From the NCBI GenBank assembly GCA_045603745.1, contig JAZUMQ010000052.1, forward strand, positions 1 through 64,000: a stretch of 64,000 nucleotides of DNA, in the 5' to 3' direction. Positions within the stretch are counted from its first letter, which is position 1. Each line of letters opens with the position of its first letter. Source of the DNA: RGIG995 sp045603745. GTDB lineage: Bacteria > Bacillota > Clostridia > Oscillospirales > UBA644. The translations under genes were made by a program, and so were the position numbers. Below are positions 44,055 through 51,444 of the stretch, one piece after another. The notes below the pieces were generated by a model. It did no database searches. It had not been told where the DNA came from and worked only from the letters and a program-made list of their open reading frames with translations.

Positions 44055-44483
44055 ATGTATTTGCAACAACAAAAAATGCAGAACTTCTTTCCCGTGCCGA
44101 ATGAGATCTTCAGTCTCGGGCTCACCGACGGCGAGATCTTGGTGTATACGTTTCTGATGCGTTGCGAGGACAGAAAAACGTTCAAGTGTCATCCGAGCTA
44201 CGCAACGATCTGCGAAGCCATCGGTCGAAGCAAAAACAGCGTGAAGAAATACGTTCAAGGTCTTGAAAAGAAGGGGCTGATCTTCACCGAGCCGACGAAA
44301 GTCAACACCAAGGACGGACGCGTTCACAACGGAAGTCTGTGCTACACGATCCTGCCGATCCGCGACGTTATAGAACGGCATTACGAAAAGCAGCTTGAAA
44401 TGGCACGGCTTGAATTGGCGAGAGCGAAGGCACAGGAAAAGCTGGAGCGTTACGACAAAAAGCATCGAAAAACAGCGGTTTGA
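44055..44483 (+). CDS. Replication-initiator-like winged helix protein
   Basis: 142 residues. N-terminal FFPVPNEIFSLGLTDGEILVYTFLMRCEDRKTFKCHPSYATIC and IGRSKNSVKKYVQGLEKKGLI form a winged helix (HTH_36 type) as in the replication initiators and primosomal proteins of Bacillota elements; a charged coiled-coil tail follows. It may start replication of the excised element, or only regulate. The long interrupted hairpin 55 bp downstream could be part of such an origin. Confidence 0.65.
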   Translation: MYLQQQKMQNFFPVPNEIFSLGLTDGEILVYTFLMRCEDRKTFKCHPSYATICEAIGRSKNSVKKYVQGLEKKGLIFTEPTKVNTKDGRVHNGSLCYTILPIRDVIERHYEKQLEMARLELARAKAQEKLERYDKKHRKTAV

Positions 44484-44489
44484 GGCAGA

Positions 44490-44505
44490 ACTTATATTAT
44501 AGCAG
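44490..44505 (+). repeat. Direct repeat flanking the hairpin plus IS110 segment, left copy
   Basis: ACTTATATTATAGCAG, preceded by TTTGAGGCAGA. The same two words occur at 46145-46180, there with 10 extra bases between them that form a GAGGC/GCCTC hairpin. Confidence 0.7.
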
Positions 44506-44538
44506 CCGGCTATAAATTTGTCAAGTGGTTATGGAGAA

Positions 44539-44669
44539 ATTTTTCCTTAAGCCCTCGAATAAATATACAAATTTTGAAGTGCCGGTCAAGGGTAAAACGA
44601 GCGTGCTTCGCCCGCCCTTGACAGTCCCTTCAAAATTTGTTGAAGGCAGACAAGGGCTTAAGGAAAAAT
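44539..44669. repeat. Long interrupted hairpin with symmetric internal loops
   Basis: Three nested perfect stems: ATTTTTCCTTAAGCCCT (44539-44555) with its complement at 44653-44669, CAAATTTTGAAG (44568-44579) with 44628-44639, and GTCAAGGG (44585-44592) with 44615-44622. Internal loops are nearly symmetric (12/13 and 5/5 nt). The tip holds AAACGAGCGTGCTTCGCCCG. It is not a simple terminator. Possible roles are a structured RNA, an origin, or part of the adjoining IS110 end. Confidence 0.75.
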
Positions 44670-44682
44670 ATGACGCGGCAGT

Positions 44683-45870
44683 TCATTCAAGTGACTGAAC
44701 GTAATACGGTTTGTTGTCTCTCAGAACAGCATAAATAATGTTGGTCATTTTTCGTGTCGCGTGACCGATAACATTCATATACGGTTTACCTTCGGCAAGT
44801 TTCTTTTGCAGAAATGCTTTCATATACGGATCATGCATAACTGCAGATACAGAGGCCATCCAAATTGCACGGCGAAGATATGGTGATCCACGCTTAGACA
44901 TATGATTACGCGTCCCGGTGAATTCTCCCGACTGCTTGACAGTCGGATCCAGACCGGCAAATGCCGCCAGTTTAGCTGCCGAATCAAACCGGTGGATATC
45001 TCCGATTTCACTGAAGATTGTTGCACCGAGTGCCGGTCCAATCCCGGGAATCGTTGTAATGCAGACATCAAACTTGGAGAAAAGCTCAGCAATCTTAGCT
45101 TCGAGTTCCGCGATCTGCTGCTCTGCAAAACGGATGTGTTCCATATGATGCTTGATCAGAAGTCCCATCGTGTTGTATTCCAGAACGATTCCAAAAGAGT
45201 TCTCGGCAAGGTTGCGGATCTGCTTTGCCTTTTCCTCACCGAAACGATTGCGACTTGCCTGGGCAACCAACTGCGTCAATTTTTCTGTGTCCAGCGACAG
45301 GATTTCTTCCGGTGTGGAATAATTGCGCAGAATCTCTGAGGAAGTCAGGCCAAAAATGTCGGTAAACAGTCTTTCATATTCCGGGAATGACTGATCCAGC
45401 AGAGCGATTACTTTGTGCTTCAGGTCGGCAGTCATATCTACGATGAACAGTCTTGCACGGCAAAGCTCTCTCAGCTCGTACAAATCGGACGGCGGCATCC
45501 CGCCTTCTGTGTATCTGCCAAAGCGTATAACCTCGGCAATGATGAATGAATCGTGTTCATCGTTCTTGATTTGGCGGATATACATTCCGCGCAGTGCATT
45601 TGATTGAATCGGGTTTAGTACGTGTACGGTATAACCGTGCTTTTTCAGATTGGAGTATAACGCTAACCAGTAGTGGCTTGTCGATTCCATTCCGATAGTG
45701 AAGTCAGAAGGATTCGGACTGATGGCATTCAGAATAGCTGTAAATTTTCTGAATCCATCCGCATCGTTCTTGAAGTTGAATGCTTTGTGTACGAGCGCGC
45801 CGGAATCATCGATAACAATGGCTTCATGACTACGCTTAGCGATATCCACACCAACAATAAACATGCTCAA
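44683..45870 (-). CDS. IS110-family transposase (DEDD recombinase)
   Basis: 395 residues. N-terminal RuvC-like DEDD domain: VGVDIAKRSHEA with the first Asp, IGMESTSHYW with the Glu, and KNDEHDSFIIAEV with the last two Asp. C-terminal Transposase_20 domain: TTIPGIGPALGATIFSEIG, FAGLDPTVKQSG and SKRGSPYLRRA, which holds the conserved Ser. IS110 enzymes insert DNA through a bridge RNA made from the element's own non-coding end. Complete and intact. About 300 bp of non-coding DNA precede it, enough for such an RNA. Confidence 0.93.
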   Translation of the reverse strand: MSMFIVGVDIAKRSHEAIVIDDSGALVHKAFNFKNDADGFRKFTAILNAISPNPSDFTIGMESTSHYWLALYSNLKKHGYTVHVLNPIQSNALRGMYIRQIKNDEHDSFIIAEVIRFGRYTEGGMPPSDLYELRELCRARLFIVDMTADLKHKVIALLDQSFPEYERLFTDIFGLTSSEILRNYSTPEEILSLDTEKLTQLVAQASRNRFGEEKAKQIRNLAENSFGIVLEYNTMGLLIKHHMEHIRFAEQQIAELEAKIAELFSKFDVCITTIPGIGPALGATIFSEIGDIHRFDSAAKLAAFAGLDPTVKQSGEFTGTRNHMSKRGSPYLRRAIWMASVSAVMHDPYMKAFLQKKLAEGKPYMNVIGHATRKMTNIIYAVLRDNKPYYVQSLE

Positions 45871-45889
45871 AATTTCCTTTCATTCAGAT

Positions 45890-46085
45890 TACGGACATCG
45901 TCCTCACATCCCTATGGCTCACAACCTGCTTCGACATTAGAGGAAAGCACAAGGCTCCGACATCCGGCCGATAAATGCATACCCATAGGGCAGAGGTCTC
46001 AAACTGCTTCAAGTGAACACAGAGTCACAGGGTTAATAGAAGAGAATCCTCTGTCCGTTGGTTTTATTATATCATATCCGAATGT
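45890..46085 (-). ncRNA. Candidate bridge RNA of the IS110 element
   Basis: Non-coding part of the IS110 left end, directly upstream of the transposase and on the same strand. It can form several hairpins, for example around CCTATGG / CCATAGG (45912 and 45982) and GAGGAAAG-type stems. In characterised IS110 members the bridge RNA comes from this place and guides target and donor recognition. Exact ends and loops not determined. Confidence 0.45.
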
Positions 46086-46164
46086 AATCCGGAACTGATA
46101 CCGTGGAATTTACTGTGTATGTTTATTCAAAGAATATTCAACATTTGAGGCAGATCCCGCCTCG

Positions 46165-46180
46165 ACTTATATTATAGCAG
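46165..46180 (+). repeat. Direct repeat flanking the hairpin plus IS110 segment, right copy
   Basis: ACTTATATTATAGCAG, identical to 44490-44505. TTTGAGGCAGA precedes it at 46145, followed by TCCCGCCTCG. Confidence 0.7.
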
Positions 46181-46424
46181 GTTAAAGGAAGGCTGGCTCA
46201 CACTCGTGTTTTGCCGCCTTCCGATCACATCGGGCGGCAACAGCCGACCGAAAAAGCACCGTTTTAGGGCGTTTTTGAAAGGAAAACGGAGGCAACCGAT
46301 AAAACCAGCATTGGTGCCCAGTTTTGCGATTCACACTCGAAAAGTGTGAAAATAATCGAAAATTGCCCCATATTACGCCCTTTTTACGGTGTGAAGAATG
46401 AGAAATACAGAAAGGAAGATCAAA
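46181..46424 (+). other. oriT-like non-coding region upstream of a ribbon-helix-helix protein
   Basis: About 240 bp without gene. It contains an 8-bp inverted repeat TTCACACT-CGAAA-AGTGTGAA (46330-46350), a GCCGCC/GGCGGC-type hairpin near 46211-46234, and AT-rich spacers, and leads into a MobC-like small gene. This resembles transfer origins of mobilizable elements, but no relaxase is encoded on the island and the nick site cannot be named. Confidence 0.4.
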
Positions 46425-46850
46425 ATGAAAGAACAAAACGAAAAGCTGAGAACCACCATTTATATTGACGAAGAGCTCGTCAAGCGCGCGGAAATTCTCT
46501 TCGGAGAAGCCAAGGTCAACTCCTTCTCCGCCTTCGCTTCCAAGGCAATCGAAAGCTATATCACAAAGCTTGTCATCGATAAGAACGGCGACCTCCTCTC
46601 GGACGAGATCAGGAAAGCGATCAAGAATGAGCTCGGTCCGATCAACACGAGAGTGTCAAAGGGACTCTATCGTTACGCAGTCGAGATCGATACCATCGTT
46701 CAAATTATTGCTGAGGTGTATGGATTCAACCCGAAATTCGTTGAAGGATATCGCAAGAAGGCGGAAGGTCACGTTTACAAGCTCAAGGGCAAGATCGATT
46801 ACGCGGCACTGATGGATCCGAAGTTCGCTGAGGATGAGGAGGACGAATGA
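46425..46850 (+). CDS. Ribbon-helix-helix protein, MobC/relaxosome-like
   Basis: 141 residues from the ATG at 46425 (MKEQNEKLR), behind GGAAG. The N-terminal RHH domain reads KLRTTIYIDEELVKRAEILFG, then KVNSFSAFASKAIESYI. The remaining 90 residues are helical and charged, like the second domain of accessory mobilisation proteins. It could bind a transfer origin or repress transcription. It stands alone between the non-coding region and integrase 1. Confidence 0.6.
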   Translation: MKEQNEKLRTTIYIDEELVKRAEILFGEAKVNSFSAFASKAIESYITKLVIDKNGDLLSDEIRKAIKNELGPINTRVSKGLYRYAVEIDTIVQIIAEVYGFNPKFVEGYRKKAEGHVYKLKGKIDYAALMDPKFAEDEEDE

Positions 46851-46873
46851 TGAAAATTAAATTCTTTCTTCCG

Positions 46874-46909
46874 ATTCTCTCTGGACTTGTGAAAAAGTTG
46901 TGGTATAGT
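46874..46909 (+). promoter_or_regulatory. Shared-motif promoter copy 3, in front of the integrases
   Basis: ATTCTCTCTGGACTT (46874-46888), -35 TGGACT, 16-bp spacer, TATAGT (46904-46909). Links integrase expression to the same signal as the genes at 40269 and 40927. Confidence 0.75.
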
Positions 46910-46938
46910 GTGTTGTTGATGAGAAAGGAGTTGATGTG

Positions 46939-48111
46939 ATGCCAAAGAAACGTCCTGCGGGCGACGGAATGGTTCGTCAGAAGAAGCGCGGTCAATGGGA
47001 AGCGCGCATCGTCGTCGGTCACAAGGATGACGGCAAGCCGATCTACCGTTACGTCTACGGCAAAACGCAGAAGGAGGTGCTCGATAAGCTTCATCAGCGC
47101 ATCGAGGACTACCGCGGTGTGGAGCTGACCGAGGACAGCAAGATGACGCTGGGTGAGTGGCTTGACAAGTGGCTGAACGAGTATATGCTTTTCACCATCC
47201 GCGAGAGCACGTGGAAGGCTTATGAAACCACCGTGCGCCTTCACATCAAGCCTTACCTTGGCGACAAGCAGATCGCCTTCGTCACCACCGCCGACGTGCA
47301 GAGGATGTACAACAAGCTCAAGCGTAGCGGACGGTCGGAAGCGCATCCAATCCACGGACACAAGCTGTCCGACAGCTACGTGCGTAAGATCCATATGATG
47401 CTTCACGAAGCGATGGACACGGCAGTGAAGGAACGGCTCATCGTGAAGAACCCGACAAACGGCACGACGATCCCGAAAACCAACTATCCGCCCAAGCAGA
47501 TCCTCACCGATGCACAGCTTGAAAAGTTTATTGCCGTGGTAATGGAGGACGAGCTGTGGCGCGACTTCTTCTACACCGAGCTGACAACGGGACTTCGTCG
47601 CGGCGAGATCTGCGGTCTGCGGTGGACTGACTTCAACGAGTCGACAGGACACCTCAAGGTGTCGCGCACGGTGCTTGTAAAGACGGGCGGAGGACTGACC
47701 TGGGGCGACACCAAGACCGAAACCGGTATGCGAACGATCCTCCTGCCACCGAGCACCGCCGAGATGCTTCGGGAGCGGAAGAAAAATTCATACAGCGAGT
47801 GGATCTTCCCGAATCTCTACAAGCCCGAGCAGCCCCTCTATCCCGGCTCAGCCTATAATCGTATGAAGGTGCTCTTAAAGAAAGCGGAGCTTCCGCTGAT
47901 CCGCTTCCACGATCTGCGCCACACCTTCGCCACCCACGCGCTGACGGGCGGTGTGGATGCCAAGACGCTGTCAAAGATCCTCGGTCACACCAACGCAAGC
48001 TTCACTCTCGACACCTACACCCACGTTACAACCGATATGCAGAAGCGTGCGTCAAAGATCGTGGGCGGGTTCTTGGATGACTTGATAATCAAGGAGGATG
48101 ACAATGGCTAA
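46939..48111 (+). CDS. Tyrosine integrase 1 of the island
   Basis: 390 residues from the ATG at 46939 with AGGAG 8 bases upstream. Domains: AP2-like arm-binding domain (about 10-60, GQWEARIVVGHKDDGKPIYRYV), core-binding domain (about 70-170) and catalytic domain with Arg in TTGLRRGEICGLRW, HDLRHTFATHAL, LGHTNASFTLDTYTHV and Tyr in that last box. All catalytic residues are kept. It is the Tn916/ICE type of integrase found in tRNA-targeting elements of Bacillota. GC-rich compared with the defence genes. Its end overlaps integrase 2. Confidence 0.93.
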   Translation: MPKKRPAGDGMVRQKKRGQWEARIVVGHKDDGKPIYRYVYGKTQKEVLDKLHQRIEDYRGVELTEDSKMTLGEWLDKWLNEYMLFTIRESTWKAYETTVRLHIKPYLGDKQIAFVTTADVQRMYNKLKRSGRSEAHPIHGHKLSDSYVRKIHMMLHEAMDTAVKERLIVKNPTNGTTIPKTNYPPKQILTDAQLEKFIAVVMEDELWRDFFYTELTTGLRRGEICGLRWTDFNESTGHLKVSRTVLVKTGGGLTWGDTKTETGMRTILLPPSTAEMLRERKKNSYSEWIFPNLYKPEQPLYPGSAYNRMKVLLKKAELPLIRFHDLRHTFATHALTGGVDAKTLSKILGHTNASFTLDTYTHVTTDMQKRASKIVGGFLDDLIIKEDDNG

Positions 48112-49564
48112 ACGCAGGAAGAATGGGAAAGGGTTACTCCGACAGCGCAAGGACGGACGGTGGGAAGGTCGAGTCGTCGTCGGCTACGATGAGAAAGGTC
48201 TGCCGAAAACGAAAAACGTACTTGCCAAGACCAAGACTGAGTGTGCCGAGAAGCTGGAAAAGCTTCGCGAGGAGTACCGACCGCCGAGCACACGGTGCAA
48301 GCCGGATATGCTCTTCGGCGACTATATCGACTTCTGGTATGAAAACTTCTGCAAGCCCGCCGTCCGCCCGCTGACTCAGCAAAACTACGAGAACCGCATC
48401 TACGATCACATCATTCCCGAGATTGGAAAGATCCCGCTGAACAAGCTGTCGCAGAACGATCTGCAGCAGTTCTACGCTCGGCTGAAGAAGAACGGACGGA
48501 GGATTCGCGTGGAGCAGTATGGTCCCGAGCTGGCCGACCGAATGGTGCGCGCCTGCCACGCAAGCTGCCGCTCTGCGCTGGAAAAGGCGGTGGAGGACGG
48601 ACTCATCCGTACCAATCCCGCCATCGGCTGTAAGCTCCCGCCGAAGAAGGCCCACGAGATGCAGGTGCTGTCCCGCGAGGATCTCGGGCGGTTCCTGAAG
48701 CAAGCCAAGGAGGATGGCTTCTATGAATTCTTCCTGATGGAGCTTGGCACGGGGATGCGCCGCGGCGAAATGCTTGGACTACAATGGGATGACCTCAACT
48801 TCCGCACGGGCGAGCTTCACGTCTGCCGTCAGGTGTGTGCCGTGGACGGAAAGCTGGAAATATCCGTGCCGAAAACGAAATCGTCGGTGCGCACCATTGT
48901 GCTTCCGCCATCGCTTGTGGCGGTGCTGAAGGAGTATAAGAAAACGGTGGATTCGAGATGGATGTTCCCGTCACCGCAAAACTCCGACTCGCCGAGATAT
49001 CCCACGGGAACGAGCGATATTCTCGGAAGGATCCTTCGCCGTGCGGGATGTAAGCGCGTCCGCTTCCACGATCTGCGCCACACATTCGCGACCATGGCGC
49101 TGGAAAACGGAATGGACGTCAAAACCTTGTCGGCAACCATCGGTCACGTGTCTGCGGCGACCACGCTTGATATATACAGCCATATGACTGATACGATGCA
49201 GATGCAGGCGGCGGTGAACATTGACCGCAAGATCGGCGGAACGGACGCGCAGATGCCCGAGGTAAAGCAAACACACGAGCAGAGCACGAACACGCCCGTA
49301 AACGCAATGTACGAGCCTACAGAGCCCCATCCCGAGCCCGTGCCGAGAAAGATACGCAAGTCGGGCACCGGATGCATCTATCAGATCAATGATCACCTCT
49401 GGGAAGGCAGCTTCTATCCGAGACTGCCAAACGGCAAGCGGAAGAAGTTCAACGTCTACGCCGAAACGCGAGAGCAGTGCGAAATAAAACTCGCCGAAAT
49501 GATCGCCGAAAAGAAAGCGGAGATTGCAGAAGAAAAGGCAAAACGAAAAGAGGGCGCCGAGTAA
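48104..49564 (+). CDS. Tyrosine integrase 2 with an extra C-terminal arm-binding-like domain
   Basis: 486 residues from the ATG at 48104 (AAGGAGG 6 bases upstream), overlapping integrase 1 by 8 bp. N-terminal arm-binding domain (DGRWEGRVVVGYDEKGLPKTK, about 16-36), core-binding domain, catalytic domain with GTGMRRGEMLGLQW, HDLRHTFATMAL and IGHVSAATTLDIYSHM. After about residue 375 a linker leads to IYQINDHLWEGSFYPRLPNG and AETREQCEIKLAEMI, which repeats the pattern of the N-terminal arm-binding domain. An integrase of normal type ends near residue 375, so this tail is about 110 residues extra. Confidence 0.92.
   Translation: MAKRRKNGKGLLRQRKDGRWEGRVVVGYDEKGLPKTKNVLAKTKTECAEKLEKLREEYRPPSTRCKPDMLFGDYIDFWYENFCKPAVRPLTQQNYENRIYDHIIPEIGKIPLNKLSQNDLQQFYARLKKNGRRIRVEQYGPELADRMVRACHASCRSALEKAVEDGLIRTNPAIGCKLPPKKAHEMQVLSREDLGRFLKQAKEDGFYEFFLMELGTGMRRGEMLGLQWDDLNFRTGELHVCRQVCAVDGKLEISVPKTKSSVRTIVLPPSLVAVLKEYKKTVDSRWMFPSPQNSDSPRYPTGTSDILGRILRRAGCKRVRFHDLRHTFATMALENGMDVKTLSATIGHVSAATTLDIYSHMTDTMQMQAAVNIDRKIGGTDAQMPEVKQTHEQSTNTPVNAMYEPTEPHPEPVPRKIRKSGTGCIYQINDHLWEGSFYPRLPNGKRKKFNVYAETREQCEIKLAEMIAEKKAEIAEEKAKRKEGAE
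49534..49560 (+). repeat. 27-bp direct repeat, copy within the integrase 2 end
   Basis: AAAGGCAAAACGAAAAGAG followed by GGCGCCGA, the last codons of integrase 2. Exact copy at 50867-50893 on the far side of the Fic unit. The hairpin GAGGGCGCCG / CGGCGCCCTC formed here lacks a T-run. Confidence 0.88.
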
Positions 49565-49584
49565 CGGCGCCCTCAACTGTTGGT

Positions 49585-49601
49585 ATGCAGTAAACAAAGA
49601 A
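49585..49601 (+). repeat. Punctuation repeat copy 4
   Basis: ATGCAGTAAACAAAGAA, preceded by CAACTGTTGGT. It begins right after the hairpin at the integrase 2 end and opens the Fic unit. Confidence 0.75.
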
Positions 49602-49642
49602 GAGCCCGAAGTATCTTCAAAATTTAAGTTGAATGATTAGAA

Positions 49643-49726
49643 TTCCCTTATTTTTGAAACAATATTAAGGAGATATTCCCTCATACCATTGACAATTCCC
49701 TTATAATATGATATAATTTGAGGGAA
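49643..49726 (+). promoter_or_regulatory. Promoter and operator-like repeats of the Fic gene
   Basis: TTGACA (49689-49694), 17-bp spacer, TATAAT (49712-49717). TTCCCT words at 49643, 49676 and 49696 and its complement AGGGAA at 49721 surround the promoter; the last two form an inverted repeat spanning the -10 box. Confidence 0.75.
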
Positions 49727-49745
49727 AGAAGGCGAGGTTAAGGCT

Positions 49746-50792
49746 ATGAGAACATTTAACTACTCAATAATTAGCGAACAAAAATGGGATTCGGAGCTGC
49801 TTGGCTTGATAGCTGCCATTTACAAGGAAGCCGGAAAGCAAGAGATGTATCTCAAGCAACGCCCGGAAGAGCTTGAAAAGCTCGTTGAGATTGCAAAGGT
49901 GCAGAGTACCGAAAGTTCCAATGCGATTGAAGGTATCGTTACGACCAACACGAGAATCAGGCAGATCGTAGTGGATAAGACCACGCCCAAAAATAGAGAT
50001 GAGCAAGAGATTGCCGGATACCGTGATGTATTAAGTATCATCCACGAGAGCTTTGATGCCATCCCGATCACTCCTAATTACATTCTGCAACTCCATAAAA
50101 TTCTGTATAGCCATATGAATAACCCTGCGGCAGGCAGAACAAAGAGCGTACAGAATTACATTAGCGCAACCTATCCCGACGGTAGTACGAGAACGTTGTT
50201 CACTCCGCTCAATCCGCTTGAAACGCCTACCGCACTCGAAAGCATATGTAACGAATTTAATCGAGTAATCGGTAATAATGAGTTAGAGCCGCTCATTGCG
50301 ATTCCGATATTCATCCACGATTTTCTTTGCATCCATCCGTTCAATGACGGAAACGGCAGAATGAGCCGTTTGCTCACAACTCTGCTCCTTTATAGAAGCG
50401 GGTTCTATGTTGGAAAATATATATCGCTCGAAGCAAAGATAGCGGTGAATAAGGACTTGTACTACGATGCGCTTGCCAAAGCGCAGAACGGTTGGCACGA
50501 AGGAAATGCCGATGCCGTTCCGTTCATCAAATATCTGCTTGGCACGATACTTGCAGCCTATAAGGATTTTGATGACAGGTTTGCGCTCGTGGAAACAAAG
50601 TTGCCGGCACTTGAAACTGTTCGCCGTGCAACGTTGAATAAAATCGGCAGATTCTCAAAGCAAGATATCCGAGAGCTTTGTCCTTCACTAAGCATAAGCT
50701 CTATCGAAGGTGCGCTTCGCAAGTTGGTTGCTGAAGGGGAAATCAAGCGTGAGGGTAACGGAAAGAATATTAAGTATTTCAGACTCAAATAA
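49746..50792 (+). CDS. Fic-domain AMP-transferase with built-in inhibitory motif
   Basis: 348 residues. N-terminal Fic_N region with ESSNAIEGIV (about 56-65), the (S/T)xxxE inhibitory motif whose Glu blocks ATP. The Fic core motif is HPFNDGNGRMSR (about 198-209). A C-terminal winged helix (about 290-345, FSKQDIRELCPSLSISSIEGALRKLVAEG) probably binds its own operator. This is the class II layout shared by housekeeping AMPylators and by single-gene Fic proteins reported to act in phage defence (SoFic). Strong own promoter with palindromic words suggests autoregulation. Confidence 0.88.
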   Translation: MRTFNYSIISEQKWDSELLGLIAAIYKEAGKQEMYLKQRPEELEKLVEIAKVQSTESSNAIEGIVTTNTRIRQIVVDKTTPKNRDEQEIAGYRDVLSIIHESFDAIPITPNYILQLHKILYSHMNNPAAGRTKSVQNYISATYPDGSTRTLFTPLNPLETPTALESICNEFNRVIGNNELEPLIAIPIFIHDFLCIHPFNDGNGRMSRLLTTLLLYRSGFYVGKYISLEAKIAVNKDLYYDALAKAQNGWHEGNADAVPFIKYLLGTILAAYKDFDDRFALVETKLPALETVRRATLNKIGRFSKQDIRELCPSLSISSIEGALRKLVAEGEIKREGNGKNIKYFRLK

Positions 50793-50851
50793 AAATTCAG
50801 TCCGGATGCAATAAAACTGTTTGAGGAAGAATAAAGTACTCAACGATTGCT

Positions 50852-50868
50852 CCGCAGTAAACAAAGAA
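50852..50868 (+). repeat. Punctuation repeat copy 5
   Basis: Core CCGCAGTAAACAAAGAA, preceded by CAACGATTGCT. Its end overlaps the second copy of the 27-bp integrase 2 repeat. Confidence 0.8.
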
Positions 50869-50893
50869 AGGCAAAACGAAAAGAGGGCGCCGA
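50867..50893 (+). repeat. 27-bp direct repeat, displaced copy of the integrase 2 end
   Basis: Identical to 49534-49560 but without the rest of the gene. It begins in the last bases of punctuation repeat 5. Confidence 0.88.
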
Positions 50894-50909
50894 ATAGGTG
50901 CCCTCTTTT
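50882..50909 (+). terminator. Displaced terminator of integrase 2
   Basis: AGAGGGCGCC / GGTGCCCTCT stem followed by TTTT. The copy at the real end of integrase 2 has the stem but no T-run. Confidence 0.82.
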
Positions 50910-50942
50910 GTGGCATTAAATCGAATTAATACTACAAATGTA

Positions 50943-50971
50943 TTGACAATTGAGCGGAAGTATGGTATAAT
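50943..50971 (+). promoter_or_regulatory. Promoter of the zinc-ribbon unit
   Basis: TTGACA (50943-50948), 17-bp spacer, TATAAT (50966-50971), 24 bp before the start codon at 50995. Confidence 0.83.
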
Positions 50972-50994
50972 TAGGGTGCAAAGGCGGTGAAGTT

Positions 50995-51444
50995 TTGAAA
51001 ACGTACAGTGTAAAAGAAATTGCAGATCTGCTTAACACGAATCCGGAAACAGTTCGAAGATGGATTCGGGATAAGAAACTGGAGGCAACAATTGAGTCAA
51101 AAAAGGGTGGACATATAGTATATGAGTCAGCTCTCCATACTTTTTTGAAAACATCTCCAAAATACGCATCAATAGCAAGTACGGCACTTATGTCAACCGT
51201 AATGGTTGGAGGTTTGATAGCGCAAAAAATCATTGACATCGAACAGTTGAAAAAAGCACGAATTTCCGATGCGGATATAATCAAATTTCTAAAATCCGAA
51301 ATAGGGTCTCGGGAGGCTTCAATTAAAAGCAAAGAGGATACCATATCACAGCTCAATATGCAGATCAGGTCTGATCAAATACAGATCGAGGCTTTTCAGC
51401 AAATGATAGATGCACTATGTGCAGGGAAAGGAGAAACTCAATGA
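50995..51444 (+). CDS. Helix-turn-helix protein with membrane segment and coiled coil
   Basis: 149 residues from a TTG at 50995 with GGCGGTGA upstream. Residues 1-45 are a MerR/excisionase-like winged helix (YSVKEIADLLNTNPETVRRWIRDKKLEA). A moderately hydrophobic stretch (about 60-83, ASIASTALMSTVMVGGLIA) may insert in the membrane. The C-terminal half (about 95-145) is coiled coil. A DNA-binding, membrane-linked regulator is suggested. Overlaps the next gene by 4 bp. Confidence 0.6.
   Translation: MKTYSVKEIADLLNTNPETVRRWIRDKKLEATIESKKGGHIVYESALHTFLKTSPKYASIASTALMSTVMVGGLIAQKIIDIEQLKKARISDADIIKFLKSEIGSREASIKSKEDTISQLNMQIRSDQIQIEAFQQMIDALCAGKGETQ

Larger units (their letters stand above)
44671..46164 (-). 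mobile_element. IS110-family insertion sequence (ends approximate)
   Basis: Contains the intact transposase and long non-coding stretches on its 5' side. IS110 elements lack terminal inverted repeats, so the limits are bounded only by the hairpin on the left and the repeat ending at 46180 on the right. The hairpin at 44539-44669 may or may not belong to it. It interrupts the stretch between the replication-like gene and the integrase region. Confidence 0.7.

Noticed and set aside
44539..44669. Integron attC site
   Set aside because: There is no integron integrase, no R-box-type core sites and no cassette array; the stems are too long and too perfect.
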